From an uncultured Psychromonas sp. (GTDB lineage: Bacteria > Pseudomonadota > Gammaproteobacteria > Enterobacterales > Psychromonadaceae): a stretch of DNA of 64,000 bases. Both the position numbers and the translations under genes were made by a program. The DNA lies in contig NZ_CANLFB010000017.1 of NCBI RefSeq assembly GCF_947489755.1, positions 1-64,000 of the forward strand, written 5' to 3'. Position 1 is the first letter of the stretch. The number at the start of each line of letters is the position of its first letter. The notes under the pieces were generated by a model. The model worked only from the letters and a program-made list of their open reading frames with translations, had not been told where the DNA came from and searched no databases. Positions 51,493 through 62,235 of the stretch are shown in pieces.

Positions 51493-54216
51493 ATGATCAC
51501 ATCGATAATAACAAAAATAATAGGCAGTCGAAATGACCGTTATATAAAAAACCTTCGCAAAATTGTTAATGAAATTAACAAATTAGAGCCTGAGATTCAG
51601 GCTCTTTCTGAAGAAGACCTTAAAGCTAAAACAGCTTATTTTAAAGAGCGTCTTGCTAATGGTGAAACGATTGATGATATTTTAGTTGAAGCTTTTGCAG
51701 TTGTTCGTAGTGCATCAGAGCGTGTTTTTGGTATGCGTCATTTTGATGTGCAGCTAATTGGCGGCATGGTGCTAAATGAAAACAAAATCGCAGAAATGCG
51801 TACTGGTGAAGGTAAAACATTAACGGCAACTTTACCTGCATACTTAAATGCCTTAACTGGTAAAGGTGTCCATGTTATTACCGTGAATGACTATTTAGCA
51901 CGTCGTGATGCTGAGTGGAATGCACAGTTATTTGAATACTTAGGGTTATCTATAGGTATCAATTTATCTGGCATGAGCGGTGAAGAAAAACGCGCAGCCT
52001 ACGCCGCAGATATTACTTACGGTACAAATAATGAATTTGGTTTTGACTACCTACGTGACAACATGGCTTTTGAAGCTTCTCAACGTGTTATGCGTGGCGT
52101 ACATTATGCGATTGTCGATGAAGTTGACTCAATCTTAATCGATGAAGCAAGAACGCCGTTAATCATCTCTGGCCCTACCGATGGTGACCCAACGCTTTAT
52201 ACTAAACTGAATACTATTATCCCATTGTTAACACAGCAAGATAAAGAAGATACAGAAGAGTACGTTGGTGAAGGTGATTTCACGGTAGACGAAAAAAGTA
52301 AGCAAGTATTGTTAACAGAACGTGGACAAGAAAAAGTTGAGCTTATTTTACAAGAACGTGGCTTATTAGAAGAAAATACTTCTTTATATGCTGCATCAAG
52401 CATCAGTTTATTGCACCATGTTAATGCGGCATTACGTGCTCATACCTTATTTGAAAAAGACGTTGAGTACATCGTGACAGCTGAAGGTGAAGTGGTCATT
52501 GTTGATGAACATACTGGCCGTACAATGCCGGGTCGTCGCTGGTCTGAAGGTTTACATCAAGCAGTAGAAGCGAAAGAAGGCGTTAAAATTCAAAATGAAA
52601 ATCAAACGCTAGCGTCAATTACATTCCAAAACTACTTCCGTCTTTATGAAAAACTAGGTGGTATGACCGGTACTGCGGATACGGAAGCATTTGAGTTCCA
52701 ATCTATCTATGGGTTAGAAACCATTGTTATTCCAACTAACCGTCCTATGGTACGTAAAGATGGCGGTGACTTAGTTTACTTAACTGAGATTGAAAAATAT
52801 CAAGCAATTATCGAGGATATTAATACTCGATTAGAGCGTCGCCAACCAGTGTTGGTCGGTACAGTGTCTATCGAAAGTTCTGAGTTATTATCAACATTAA
52901 TGACTAAGGCAAACATTAAGCACAGCGTACTAAATGCTAAGTTCCATGAAAAAGAAGCTGATATTATTGCTCATGCTGGCGCATTAGGTTCAGTTACTAT
53001 TGCTACTAACATGGCCGGCCGTGGTACCGATATTGTGCTTGGTGGTAATTTACAAAACCGTCTTGAAAAATTAGGTCCACTGACTGAAGAACAAATCATT
53101 GCTGAAACCGCAGCTTGGAAAGAAGATCAAGCGGCAGTATTAGCGGCAGGTGGATTGTACATCATTGGTACAGAGCGCCATGAATCTCGACGTATTGATA
53201 ATCAGCTACGTGGTCGTGCTGGGCGTCAAGGTGATGCGGGTGAAAGTCGTTTCTACCTTTCAATGGAAGATTCGCTAATGCGTATCTTTGCGTCTGAAAA
53301 AGTGTCTAATATGATGAAAAAATTAGGCATGGAAAATGGCGAAGCCATTGAGCATCCTTGGGTGACTAGAGCTATCGAAAATGCACAACGCAAAGTTGAA
53401 GGCCGTAACTTTGATATGCGTAAATCTCTATTAGACTTTGATGATGTTGCTAATGACCAGCGTAAAGTAGTTTATCAACAACGTAACGGTGTAATGGATA
53501 GTGAAAACATTACAGAAAATATTGAGCAAATTTGGGATGATGTTTTCAATGCGTGTATCGATGAATATGTGCCATTGCATTCACTTACAGAGCAATGGGA
53601 TTTAGAAGGCTTAGAAAACCGTTTGAAAAATGACTTCTTAGTCGAATTACCTGTTCAACAATGGTTAGTTGATGATGCTAATTTACAAGAAGAAACGATT
53701 CGAGAAAATATACTTGAGCATGCAAAAGCAGTGTATCAAGATAAAAAAGAGCAAGTAGGCGAGTCTATTATTGCTGGTTTTGAAAAGTCTGTCATGTTGC
53801 AAACAATTGATATGCTTTGGAAAGAACATTTATCGGCAATGGATCATCTTCGTCAAGGTATTCATTTACGTGGTTACGCGCAAAAAGATCCAAAACAAGA
53901 GTACAAGCGTGAATCATTTGAGTTGTTTATTGCGATGTTAGAAAACCTAAAAGCCGATGTTGTTGGTATTTTATCGAAAGTACAAATTCAAAGCAGAGAA
54001 GAAGCTGAGGCAATTCAAGAAAAACGTCGTGAAGAAGAAGCAAAAGCTAATATTCAATTTCAACATGCACAAATTAATAGTGATGGAGAAGAAAAAGAAG
54101 CTGCTGATGAGCCTGCTGATACTTTTGTCCGCCAAGATAAAAAAGTAGGGCGTAATGATCCTTGCCCATGTGGTTCAGGTAAAAAGTTCAAGCAATGTCA
54201 TGGTAAGTTAGGTTAA
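51493..54216 (+). CDS. secA: preprotein translocase ATPase SecA
   Basis: Motor of the Sec export pathway. Walker A GEGKT (105-109) in [14 protein letters not shown], the DEVD helicase box in [19 protein letters not shown], and the second motor domain with [14 protein letters not shown] and [11 protein letters not shown] are intact. The C-terminal zinc motif is [14 protein letters not shown] (SEC-C, binds SecB and lipid). It has 907 residues (E. coli 901). Confidence 0.99.
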   Translation: MITSIITKIIGSRNDRYIKNLRKIVNEINKLEPEIQALSEEDLKAKTAYFKERLANGETIDDILVEAFAVVRSASERVFGMRHFDVQLIGGMVLNENKIAEMRTGEGKTLTATLPAYLNALTGKGVHVITVNDYLARRDAEWNAQLFEYLGLSIGINLSGMSGEEKRAAYAADITYGTNNEFGFDYLRDNMAFEASQRVMRGVHYAIVDEVDSILIDEARTPLIISGPTDGDPTLYTKLNTIIPLLTQQDKEDTEEYVGEGDFTVDEKSKQVLLTERGQEKVELILQERGLLEENTSLYAASSISLLHHVNAALRAHTLFEKDVEYIVTAEGEVVIVDEHTGRTMPGRRWSEGLHQAVEAKEGVKIQNENQTLASITFQNYFRLYEKLGGMTGTADTEAFEFQSIYGLETIVIPTNRPMVRKDGGDLVYLTEIEKYQAIIEDINTRLERRQPVLVGTVSIESSELLSTLMTKANIKHSVLNAKFHEKEADIIAHAGALGSVTIATNMAGRGTDIVLGGNLQNRLEKLGPLTEEQIIAETAAWKEDQAAVLAAGGLYIIGTERHESRRIDNQLRGRAGRQGDAGESRFYLSMEDSLMRIFASEKVSNMMKKLGMENGEAIEHPWVTRAIENAQRKVEGRNFDMRKSLLDFDDVANDQRKVVYQQRNGVMDSENITENIEQIWDDVFNACIDEYVPLHSLTEQWDLEGLENRLKNDFLVELPVQQWLVDDANLQEETIRENILEHAKAVYQDKKEQVGESIIAGFEKSVMLQTIDMLWKEHLSAMDHLRQGIHLRGYAQKDPKQEYKRESFELFIAMLENLKADVVGILSKVQIQSREEAEAIQEKRREEEAKANIQFQHAQINSDGEEKEAADEPADTFVRQDKKVGRNDPCPCGSGKKFKQCHGKLG

Positions 54217-54252
54217 AGGCTAACGAAGAAAGCTTAATCTTCTTTACTAAGT

Positions 54253-54286
54253 AAAAGGCGGTGCTTCATTGAAGACCGCCTTTTTT
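54253..54286 (+). terminator. intrinsic terminator of secA
   Basis: AAAAGGCGGT (54253-54262) pairs with ACCGCCTTTT (54275-54284), with an inner CTTC/GAAG extension and six T residues. Confidence 0.9.
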
Positions 54287-54467
54287 ATTGCTTTAATACT
54301 AATCACAATAAATAGTTTCTCTATTTTACTTGTTAAAATAGCCCACTTCCTTGTTGTAAATTTCGCAAAGGGAACAGCCATTTACGCCTTGAATTGAACT
54401 GTTTTTCCAGCGCAAAATTTAGATAAGATATTTAATATAATCGGTATAAAAATAAAAAGGGTCAACA

Positions 54468-54851
54468 ATGCCAAAGCAAATGATTAGTATCGCTATCGTG
54501 CAAAATGAACATAAAAAGCTATTGATTAGCCGTCGCCAAAAGGGACAACATTTGGCGGGTAAGTGGGAATTTCCTGGTGGGAAAGTAGAACAAAACGAAG
54601 CGCTTGAAGTCGCTATGTTGCGAGAGTTAAAAGAAGAAGTGGGTTTAACGGCTACAAAGTATAGCTTGTTTGATTCATTAAACTTTCAATATGATGACGT
54701 TGATTTAAGTTTACATTTTTATTTAGTCACAGAGTATGAAGGTCAAGCAACGTCGCTTGAAGGGCAACAGATTAAATGGATAACCGCTGCTGAACTCACC
54801 CAATATGATTTTCCTAAAGCTAACTTAACCGTTATTAATAAATTACTCTAA
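54468..54851 (+). CDS. mutT: 8-oxo-dGTP diphosphatase MutT
   Basis: Sanitises oxidised GTP/dGTP. The Nudix box is complete: Gly38-x5-Glu44-x7-Arg52-Glu53-Leu-x-Glu56-Glu57-x-Gly59-Leu60. It has 127 residues (E. coli 129) and retains EFPGGKVE. It follows secA, the usual neighbour. Its 3' end overlaps the convergent ligase gene by 17 bases. Confidence 0.96.
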   Translation: MPKQMISIAIVQNEHKKLLISRRQKGQHLAGKWEFPGGKVEQNEALEVAMLRELKEEVGLTATKYSLFDSLNFQYDDVDLSLHFYLVTEYEGQATSLEGQQIKWITAAELTQYDFPKANLTVINKLL

Positions 54852-55728
54852 TACGTACAAATGAAGCAAAACGAGGGATGTTATTGTTGGTTTTTCCTGT
54901 AAAGCGATACGTAATAAGACTGCCTATTGGGGGAGGGTTACTTCTCTCCTTATCACTAAATCCTGTTCCTATTTTAAAGGTGACTCCCTCTTCATTTTTT
55001 ACCAGTATTGCACCTAGTAAACCTTCATACTTTCCTTTTCCCGGTAAGTAAGCAATAACGGTGGCCTCTGCATCTTCAAATTTCTTCAGTTTCATTAAGT
55101 CACGACTTCGCTTTGTTTGATATAAAGCATCTTGGTGGTGCAGCATTAAACCTTCACCTTTGCCCATTACCACTTTATTTAGCAAATCAAATAACACCTC
55201 TGTATTGGGGAGCTTTTGTTGTTCGATCATTTGTAAATAAGGGCTACTAGTGTCAGCGACTAATGCTCTCATCTCATTAATACGTTGTTCAAATGAGGTC
55301 CTGTTGTTAGGTAAGTCAAAAATCATAAACTTGATTTTTTTCCACTGTTCATTTTGATTATCTTGAGTGCGAGCAATGCCGGAGACTTTTTCAAATTGCT
55401 GTCTTGCTATCCATAATTCTCCATCCATTGCAGTGGTTGGAAATGATTTAATAAACCATGTGGGAGCTGTAAAAACATTCCCTTGTTTGGATATCAGTTG
55501 ATGGCCATCCCAATAAGCACGAATGCCATCAAGTTTTTCGCTTACATAATATTGTGTGACATCAATATCTTGTCGGTAATTGGTCGCAAGCTGAATGGGA
55601 GGGGGTTTAGCAATAGCGGCAGACATCGAAAGCATTAACATAACCATGCTATTAAGCAGATAGTAAGTAAATTGACTCTTTTTCAGATAAGAAAAGGCGA
55701 TTTTTTGAAAGGAAAATAATGAAGTCAT
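54835..55728 (-). CDS. minimal ATP-dependent DNA ligase, secreted (Lig E type)
   Basis: ATP-dependent ligase made only of adenylation and OB domains. The nucleotidyl lysine is Lys65 in SEKLDGIRAYW; DGE (102-104) is motif III, EGLMLH motif IV and LMKLKKFEDAEATV motif V. An N-terminal hydrophobic segment ending AAIAKPPP (about 22-42) predicts export, as known for the Lig E group, thought to work on extracellular or incoming DNA; a Psychromonas Lig E has been studied. The start at 55728 is supported by AGGAG eight bases upstream. That ribosome binding site lies inside an 11-bp hairpin. The main NAD-dependent LigA would be elsewhere. Confidence 0.92.
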   Translation of the reverse strand: MTSLFSFQKIAFSYLKKSQFTYYLLNSMVMLMLSMSAAIAKPPPIQLATNYRQDIDVTQYYVSEKLDGIRAYWDGHQLISKQGNVFTAPTWFIKSFPTTAMDGELWIARQQFEKVSGIARTQDNQNEQWKKIKFMIFDLPNNRTSFEQRINEMRALVADTSSPYLQMIEQQKLPNTEVLFDLLNKVVMGKGEGLMLHHQDALYQTKRSRDLMKLKKFEDAEATVIAYLPGKGKYEGLLGAILVKNEEGVTFKIGTGFSDKERSNPPPIGSLITYRFTGKTNNNIPRFASFVRIRVIY

Positions 55729-55735
55729 AAAACGC

Positions 55736-55789
55736 TCCTACACTTAGCAAAATATAAATATCTCGTGAGTTCAAGCAATAAGTGTAGGA
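55736..55789 (-). promoter_or_regulatory. hairpin covering the ligase ribosome binding site
   Basis: Arms TCCTACACTTA (55736-55746) and TAAGTGTAGGA (55779-55789) form a perfect 11-bp stem around a 32-base loop. On the minus-strand mRNA the AGGA of the AGGAG ribosome binding site is fully paired, so the fold would limit translation of the ligase. Confidence 0.6.
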
Positions 55790-55879
55790 AATTTTTAAAA
55801 TAATGAGACTATTTAAATTCAATAATATTTGTTTACTAGCGAATTATTTATAAACTCAGTTAATAACTGATTCAAATTG

Positions 55880-56830
<951 letters not shown>

Positions 56831-56890
56831 TTAGATAAAGTAAATCAACAAGCCCTAACAATAAAAATAGCAATAATAAGTGGAAATAGT

Positions 56891-57490
56891 ATGCGTTTAA
56901 TCATTGGTTTAACAGGTGGTATCGGTAGTGGGAAATCAACTGTAGCAAAAGAATTTATTGCGTTAGGGATTGATGTAGTTGACGCTGATAAAGTAGCACG
57001 AGAAGTGGTAGAACCTGGGCAACCAGCTTTAGCTGAAATTGAACTTTATTTTGGTAAACAGGTCGTAAATATTAACGGTGAATTAGATAGAGCAAAGCTT
57101 AGAAATATCATTTTTAACTGTGAAACAAAAAAGCAGTGGTTGAATAATTTATTGCATCCTATTATCCGTGATACGTTATTGAAACAACTTGAGCAAGCGC
57201 AAAGTAAATATGTGATATTAGAAGCACCTTTACTACTAGAAAACCAGCTGACAAAGTATACTGATTACACATTAGTGGTTGATGTTACAGAAGCTTTACA
57301 AATTGAACGTGCAACACAAAGAGATAGTAACTCAACAGCACAAATACAAGCTATTATGGATGCACAAATTAGTAGAAAGCTTAGACTAGAGCAAGCTGAT
57401 TATATTATTGATAATAGCAGTACAGACCTTGTTGTATTGAAGCAGCAAGTTAACATGTTACATTTACAGTTTTTATCTATACAAAAGTAG
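56891..57490 (+). CDS. coaE: dephospho-CoA kinase CoaE
   Basis: Last step of coenzyme A synthesis. The P-loop is GGIGSGKS (residues 9-16), followed by DVVDADKVAREVVEPG and LEAPLLLEN. I start at ATG 56891 (MRLIIGLTGG), which has GGAAA upstream and agrees with the family, rather than a TTG at 56828. It has 199 residues. Confidence 0.96.
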   Translation: MRLIIGLTGGIGSGKSTVAKEFIALGIDVVDADKVAREVVEPGQPALAEIELYFGKQVVNINGELDRAKLRNIIFNCETKKQWLNNLLHPIIRDTLLKQLEQAQSKYVILEAPLLLENQLTKYTDYTLVVDVTEALQIERATQRDSNSTAQIQAIMDAQISRKLRLEQADYIIDNSSTDLVVLKQQVNMLHLQFLSIQK

Positions 57491-57558
57491 GCTTTTTGAT
57501 TGTTTAGTAATGACTTATTCATGTAACCTTACTTTTTTATAAAATAAATAGACGCCTT

Positions 57559-58290
57559 ATGATCGCCTTTGAATACCCCTTAACAGAAAAAAGTCGTAGC
57601 TATTTACGCTTTGAATGTCTTTTTCTACAAATTAAACAAAGTATTTCGCTGGACAATGACAGTGATACTGTGACTTATTTCAAATCATTATTTGAATTAA
57701 TTGAATTGAGTGATCGCAGTGATATTCGTCACGACTTAATTAAAGACTTACGTTCATTGTTAGAAGAAATGCAATCTTGGTTAAGTAGTGAGCAAGCTGA
57801 TACTGAAGCGATTAAAGCATTAATGATAGAAATTAGTGAGTTAATCAGTGCTTTATTAGTCATGTCTAAACAACTTAAGTTCTTTAAAGATAGCCGTTTT
57901 TTAACCTCATTAAAGCAACGATTTTTCATTCCTGGTGGATGTTGTAATTTCGATTTACCGCAGTTTCATTTCTGGTCATCTCAATCTATCGAATTAAAAA
58001 GAAAAGATACTAAACAATGGTTTGAATACTTTACGGTCTTAGATCGCGCATTATCTTTGTTTTTGAAAATGAGACGTCATCAAGGCATCAAATCAACGCA
58101 ACAAGCTAAAAATGGTTTTTTCCAAGGTGAAGTAGAACATGCATTATTTATCATTCTCAGTGTTGATCCCGCTTTACAAGCTTACCCTATGATCTCTGGG
58201 CATAAACATCGCTACTCTGTTCGATTCATGAATGCCAATGCAGAAAATAGCCAGGCAGAGAATATTGAATTTGAGCAGACTTTTTGTTAA
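57559..58290 (+). CDS. zapD: FtsZ-associated protein ZapD
   Basis: Cross-links FtsZ filaments by binding the FtsZ C-terminal peptide. It has 243 residues (E. coli 247), with the family start FEYPLTEKSRSYLRFE, the helical domain, and the beta domain with FFIPGGCCNFDLPQFHFW. The coaE-zapD-yacG order is the standard one. Confidence 0.96.
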   Translation: MIAFEYPLTEKSRSYLRFECLFLQIKQSISLDNDSDTVTYFKSLFELIELSDRSDIRHDLIKDLRSLLEEMQSWLSSEQADTEAIKALMIEISELISALLVMSKQLKFFKDSRFLTSLKQRFFIPGGCCNFDLPQFHFWSSQSIELKRKDTKQWFEYFTVLDRALSLFLKMRRHQGIKSTQQAKNGFFQGEVEHALFIILSVDPALQAYPMISGHKHRYSVRFMNANAENSQAENIEFEQTFC

Positions 58291-58352
58291 AAGCTTAGTA
58301 AATTACATCAGTATTTAAGATTGTTTCATGTTGTTAAAGGTAAGGAAAATAA

Positions 58353-58547
58353 ATGAAGGTTAATTGCCCAACTTGTCAAAAACAAGTTGTCTGGGATAAA
58401 CAGAGTTTGTATCGACCATTTTGCTGTAAACGTTGTCAATTAATTGATTTAGGTGAATGGGCAGACGAAGAAAAATGTATTAAAGGTGAGTCTGTTAGCC
58501 CTGAGAATTTACCACAAAATAAAACTATTTATTTTGAAGAAGATTAA
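58353..58547 (+). CDS. yacG: DNA gyrase inhibitor YacG
   Basis: Small zinc protein that binds GyrB and inhibits gyrase. Zinc ligands Cys5, Cys8, Cys24 or Cys25, and Cys28 are in NCPTC and FCCKRC, followed by the typical DLGEWADEE. It has 64 residues. Confidence 0.95.
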   Translation: MKVNCPTCQKQVVWDKQSLYRPFCCKRCQLIDLGEWADEEKCIKGESVSPENLPQNKTIYFEED

Positions 58548-58610
58548 TAGAAGCTAAGAAAGAAATACAAGAAAACAATATCAAACGAAGAAAATAATAT
58601 AGGAAGTATC

Positions 58611-58955
58611 ATGCTATTAAGTGATTTTTTAACAAAACTAAAGACACAACCAGAAACAATTGAATTTACTGACACAATGGCAGTGATTGAAGCAAATTAC
58701 GACTTCAGTGAAACGGCTTTTACTAATGGTCAACAAAGCAATGCGGCAGGTGAAAACTCAGGTTCATGTAAGATTTTTTCATTTTCGCAATTAAATGAAT
58801 TAACTGAACAACAAACCTTAGCTTGTTTTGGTATCTATTACCGTAATGATGTTTTAGGGCATCCTGAAGCAAGTGATCATCAAAATATTCGTCAATTTAT
58901 GATTAATGGCTGGTCTGGTATTCGTTTTGATTCAGCACCTCTGGTGTCTAAATAA
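58611..58955 (+). CDS. HopJ family protein
   Basis: A 114-residue member of the HopJ type III effector family (PF08888), recognised by FTDTMAVIEANYDF, the FGIYYRNDVLG stretch and the HQNIRQFMINGW segment. The name comes from a Pseudomonas protein, but the family is widespread in free-living bacteria without type III secretion, and no secretion genes are in this window. The true role is unknown. It follows yacG and ends in a terminator. Confidence 0.85.
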   Translation: MLLSDFLTKLKTQPETIEFTDTMAVIEANYDFSETAFTNGQQSNAAGENSGSCKIFSFSQLNELTEQQTLACFGIYYRNDVLGHPEASDHQNIRQFMINGWSGIRFDSAPLVSK

Positions 58956-58995
58956 TCGCAGAAACATAATGCTTTATTTAAGCGAATAAAATGAC

Positions 58996-59023
58996 ACCCG
59001 ATGCGTTAATCATCGGGTTTTTT
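58996..59023 (+). terminator. intrinsic terminator after the hopJ-like gene
   Basis: ACCCGATG (58996-59003) pairs with CATCGGGT (59011-59018), followed by further T residues to 59023. yciH converges from the other side. Confidence 0.9.
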
Positions 59024-59053
59024 ATGCCTTTTAAAAAGTTAAAGGTGCGCTAA

Positions 59054-59380
59054 TTACCCGCCAGCTAGCTTAACCTGATAACCTTGCTTTTCTAATACTG
59101 TTTTAATAATCTCACGTTGATCCGTTTGGATTTCAATAACGAAGTCTTTGACAGTGCCGCCGCAACCAGTGCGCTTTTTAATTTCTTTTGCTAATGCTTT
59201 AATGGCTTTGTCATCAAGCTGTAAGCCTTTAATTAAAGTGACACCTTTACCTTTACGGCCTTTAGTCTCTCGATGTAAGCGGATAACACCATCACTCTCA
59301 GGGGCTGTTTGTTTCTGTTTTGTCTTTTCTACTTTTCCACCGTCTGTAGAGTAGACTAAATTTAATTCACCAAAATCCAT
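59054..59380 (-). CDS. yciH: YciH, SUI1/eIF1-like translation factor
   Basis: Bacterial homologue of eukaryotic eIF1 that affects initiation fidelity. The SUI1 core RKGKGVTLIKGLQLDD, RTGCGGTVKDFVIEIQ and C-terminal YQVKLAGG match E. coli closely. I use ATG 59380 (MDFGELNLVYS), with GGTGG upstream, rather than a TTG five codons earlier, giving 108 residues, as in E. coli. Confidence 0.95.
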   Translation of the reverse strand: MDFGELNLVYSTDGGKVEKTKQKQTAPESDGVIRLHRETKGRKGKGVTLIKGLQLDDKAIKALAKEIKKRTGCGGTVKDFVIEIQTDQREIIKTVLEKQGYQVKLAGG

Positions 59381-59410
59381 AATTATTTCCACCAATTAAT
59401 TTCTCATCTA

Positions 59411-59520
59411 GTTTATACCTGTTCCTCTTGCAGATGTAAAACACCGCTAAAATTTCTTCTAAAACAGATGTGTTCACCCGACTAAATTGATCTAAAACAA
59501 AGGACGTGTTTATACCTGTT
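59411..59520. repeat. 13-bp direct repeats upstream of feoA
   Basis: GTTTATACCTGTT occurs at 59411-59423 and again at 59508-59520, 97 bases apart. Between them CTAAAACA occurs twice (59459 and 59492). Function unknown; possibly regulator sites or a small duplication. Confidence 0.6.
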
Positions 59521-59540
59521 GTTAGCGCTGTTTATTTGTT

Positions 59541-59559
59541 GTGAATGATAATAGTTTGT
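59541..59559. promoter_or_regulatory. Fur box upstream of feoABC
   Basis: GTGAATGATAATAGTTTGT matches the 19-bp Fur consensus at 12 positions, including the central AATGATAAT core. It lies about 80 bases before feoA, as expected for an iron-repressed ferrous uptake operon. Confidence 0.7.
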
Positions 59560-59636
59560 ATTAATTTACTTGTTATAGCATTAACAGGTTCAAACAATAA
59601 ACGCATTTTTTGAACGAAAAAGAGTAAGGGTTAATC

Positions 59637-59861
59637 ATGATATTGTCAGAATTAAAAATAGGCGAAACCGCCAGTATTATTAACATTAATAGCATTGAGC
59701 CTGTGATGCGTAAAAAATTACTTAACCTTGGTTTTTTACCTAAAGCTAAAATCCAACTATTACGTGTCGCACCGCTAGGAGATCCGATTGCGATTCGATG
59801 CGCTAATAGCGCTATTGCATTACGTAAAAGTATCGCTAAGCAAATTATAGTGGAGCGCTAA
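59637..59861 (+). CDS. feoA: ferrous iron transport protein FeoA
   Basis: Small SH3-like cytoplasmic partner of FeoB. It has 74 residues with the family pattern MRKKLLNLGFLPKAKIQLLRVAPLGDP. It starts the feoABC operon and ends one base before feoB. Confidence 0.94.
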   Translation: MILSELKIGETASIININSIEPVMRKKLLNLGFLPKAKIQLLRVAPLGDPIAIRCANSAIALRKSIAKQIIVER

Positions 59862-59862
59862 T

Positions 59863-62178
59863 ATGATCTTAAATATAGCGACGATCGGTAATCCCAACTC
59901 AGGTAAAACCACTTTATTTAATGCACTCACTGGAAGTCATCAGCGTGTCGGAAATTGGAGTGGCGTTACTGTTGAGAAAAAGACTGGGCATTTCACTTTA
60001 GATAACCATAAAAGCGTTAAAATAATCGACTTACCAGGTATCTATAATCTTGATAATGATCAGCTAGGAAGTTCATTAGATGAACGTGTTGCATTCGAAT
60101 ATATCATGCAAAATGAGCCTGATATTGTATTGAATATTATTGATGCCAGTTGTTTAGAAAGGAGCTTATATCTAACGGTACAATTATTAGAGCTTGGTTT
60201 ACCTGTTGTTGCGGTCTTAAATAAAATGGATTTAGCCGATAAGCAACATTTAGTGATTAACGTAAACACATTAAGTGAACAGTTAGGTTGTCCTATTATT
60301 TGTTTATCTGCGCATGATCAGCAAGCCGTAAAAAAGTTAACGCGTACTTTTACTAGTCTAGATCTTACTAATTTAAATCATCATCTATCACTCGATTACG
60401 GAAACGAATTACAGCCTGTCATTAATGACATAACAACAATCATAGATGATAAGCAACATCAAGAATGTAATCATAAAAGGCATCTCAATAAAGTAGCGTT
60501 GGCGATAAAATGCATTGAAGGTGACCACTCTATATTGTCAGGTGTTAATACTCAGAATAAAACGACGATCAATAACCTTAGAAATTCATTATCCATTGAT
60601 CTAGATTTACACATCGCAGATGTGCGCTACACCTTTATTTATGCATTAACACAACAAGCCGTGAGAGAAAAACGGCATTTAAGCAAAACACTGTCTGAAA
60701 AAATTGATGCTATTACCTTAAATCGTTATACGGGCATTCCCGTGTTTTTGTTAGTCATGTATTTAATGTTTATGTTTGCCATCAATATTGGTAGCGCGTT
60801 TATTGATTTCTTTGATATTGCGTCAGGCGCTATTTTTGTAGATGAAACCGCTCATTGGTTAGGTGTGATTAATGCGCCCGAGTGGATTATTAACGTACTT
60901 GCTTATGGTGTTGGTAATGGTATTCAAACGGTTATGACGTTTATACCTGTCATCGCTTGTTTATATCTGTTTTTAGCCGTATTAGAAAGTTCAGGGTATC
61001 TCGCAAGAGCGGCTTTTGTGATTGACCGATTAATGCAATTTATCGGTTTACCGGGTAAGTCTTTTGTTCCTATGATTGTTGGATTTGGTTGTACTGTGCC
61101 AGCGGTGATGGCGGCAAGAACCTTAGAAAAAGAACGCGAACGATTACTCACGGTCATTATGTCGCCTTTTATGTCATGTGGCGCACGTTTACCTGTTTAT
61201 GCTTTATTTGCTAGTGCTTTTTTTCCTGAGCAAGGACAGAACATCGTCTTCTTATTATATTTAATTGGCATCCTAGTGGCCGTATTAACAGGGTTCGTAT
61301 TGAGCCGCACTATATTGCCCGGTAAAAGCGAGAATATGTTTTTAGAAATACCGGATTATGAAGTTCCAACCATTAAAAATACGTTAATTAAAACATGGCA
61401 AAAGCTGAAAGGGTTTGTCTTTGGCGCGGGTCAAACCATCGTATTGGTCGTGACGATTTTAAATGTTGTTAACTCGGTGGGGATTGATGGTAGTTTTGGT
61501 CATCAAGATAGTGACAGTTCGTTACTTAGCCAAGGTGCTCAAATTATCACACCAATATTATCACCGTTAGGTGTTAATAATGACAATTGGCCTGCCACTG
61601 TTGGCATAGTGACCGGGATTTTTGCTAAAGAAGCCGTTGTTGGGACACTTAATAATTTATATTCAAGTATCGATACTGAAGATGAGGTTGAACTTACTTT
61701 ATTAGATAAACTGAACGTAGCCGTCGCAACGATTCCTGAAAACTTAATGGGAATTGATATCGCCGACCCACTGGGTGTCAATGTTGGTGACTTAACTAAC
61801 TTAGAAAATGCAGCGCAAGAGCAGGGTGTCGACTTAACTATCTACAGTAATATTAAACAAGCTTTTGTGAGCCAAGAAGCTGCTTTTGCTTATTTACTCT
61901 TTATTCTTTTATATGCACCTTGTGCTGCTGCGATGGGGGTGATTGTCAGAGAGGTCGGCGTCAATTGGGCTCGCTTTGTCGCGGTATGGTCAACAGCCAT
62001 TGCTTATATTGTGTCAGTTGCTTATTACCAAGTCGTTACTTTTTCTCTCCATCCAATGAACAGTCTGGCTTATTTACTGTCAGGCGTGTTAATCATTTTA
62101 GGGGTGTTGTACAAGTTAAAGCATAAAGGCAACTTGTTAGCAGATGTAACCATGAATGCTGAACATAAATTGATATAG
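59863..62178 (+). CDS. feoB: ferrous iron transporter FeoB
   Basis: Inner-membrane Fe(II) transporter with an N-terminal G domain. G1 GNPNSGKT (9-16), G3 DLPG, G4 NKMD and G5-like SAHD are present. The membrane part has the Gate motifs GFGCTVPAVMAARTL with MSPFMSCGARLPVYALF, and IVTGIFAKEAVVGTL. It has 771 residues (E. coli 773). Fur control is likely from the upstream box. Confidence 0.98.
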   Translation: MILNIATIGNPNSGKTTLFNALTGSHQRVGNWSGVTVEKKTGHFTLDNHKSVKIIDLPGIYNLDNDQLGSSLDERVAFEYIMQNEPDIVLNIIDASCLERSLYLTVQLLELGLPVVAVLNKMDLADKQHLVINVNTLSEQLGCPIICLSAHDQQAVKKLTRTFTSLDLTNLNHHLSLDYGNELQPVINDITTIIDDKQHQECNHKRHLNKVALAIKCIEGDHSILSGVNTQNKTTINNLRNSLSIDLDLHIADVRYTFIYALTQQAVREKRHLSKTLSEKIDAITLNRYTGIPVFLLVMYLMFMFAINIGSAFIDFFDIASGAIFVDETAHWLGVINAPEWIINVLAYGVGNGIQTVMTFIPVIACLYLFLAVLESSGYLARAAFVIDRLMQFIGLPGKSFVPMIVGFGCTVPAVMAARTLEKERERLLTVIMSPFMSCGARLPVYALFASAFFPEQGQNIVFLLYLIGILVAVLTGFVLSRTILPGKSENMFLEIPDYEVPTIKNTLIKTWQKLKGFVFGAGQTIVLVVTILNVVNSVGIDGSFGHQDSDSSLLSQGAQIITPILSPLGVNNDNWPATVGIVTGIFAKEAVVGTLNNLYSSIDTEDEVELTLLDKLNVAVATIPENLMGIDIADPLGVNVGDLTNLENAAQEQGVDLTIYSNIKQAFVSQEAAFAYLLFILLYAPCAAAMGVIVREVGVNWARFVAVWSTAIAYIVSVAYYQVVTFSLHPMNSLAYLLSGVLIILGVLYKLKHKGNLLADVTMNAEHKLI

Positions 62179-62179
62179 C

Positions 62180-62217
62180 AATTAATAGAAATAGTAATTA
62201 ATAGAAATAGTAATTAA
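62180..62217. repeat. 16-bp tandem repeat between feoB and feoC
   Basis: AATTAATAGAAATAGT is present twice head to tail, followed by a third partial AATTAA. It lies wholly between the feoB stop and the feoC start, lengthening the spacer. Confidence 0.75.
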
Positions 62218-62235
62218 GAAAGTAGGGAGCAAAGC

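Noticed and set aside
58611..58955. A true type III secretion effector
   Set aside because: HopJ is only a family name here; there are no secretion or chaperone genes nearby and the context is housekeeping.
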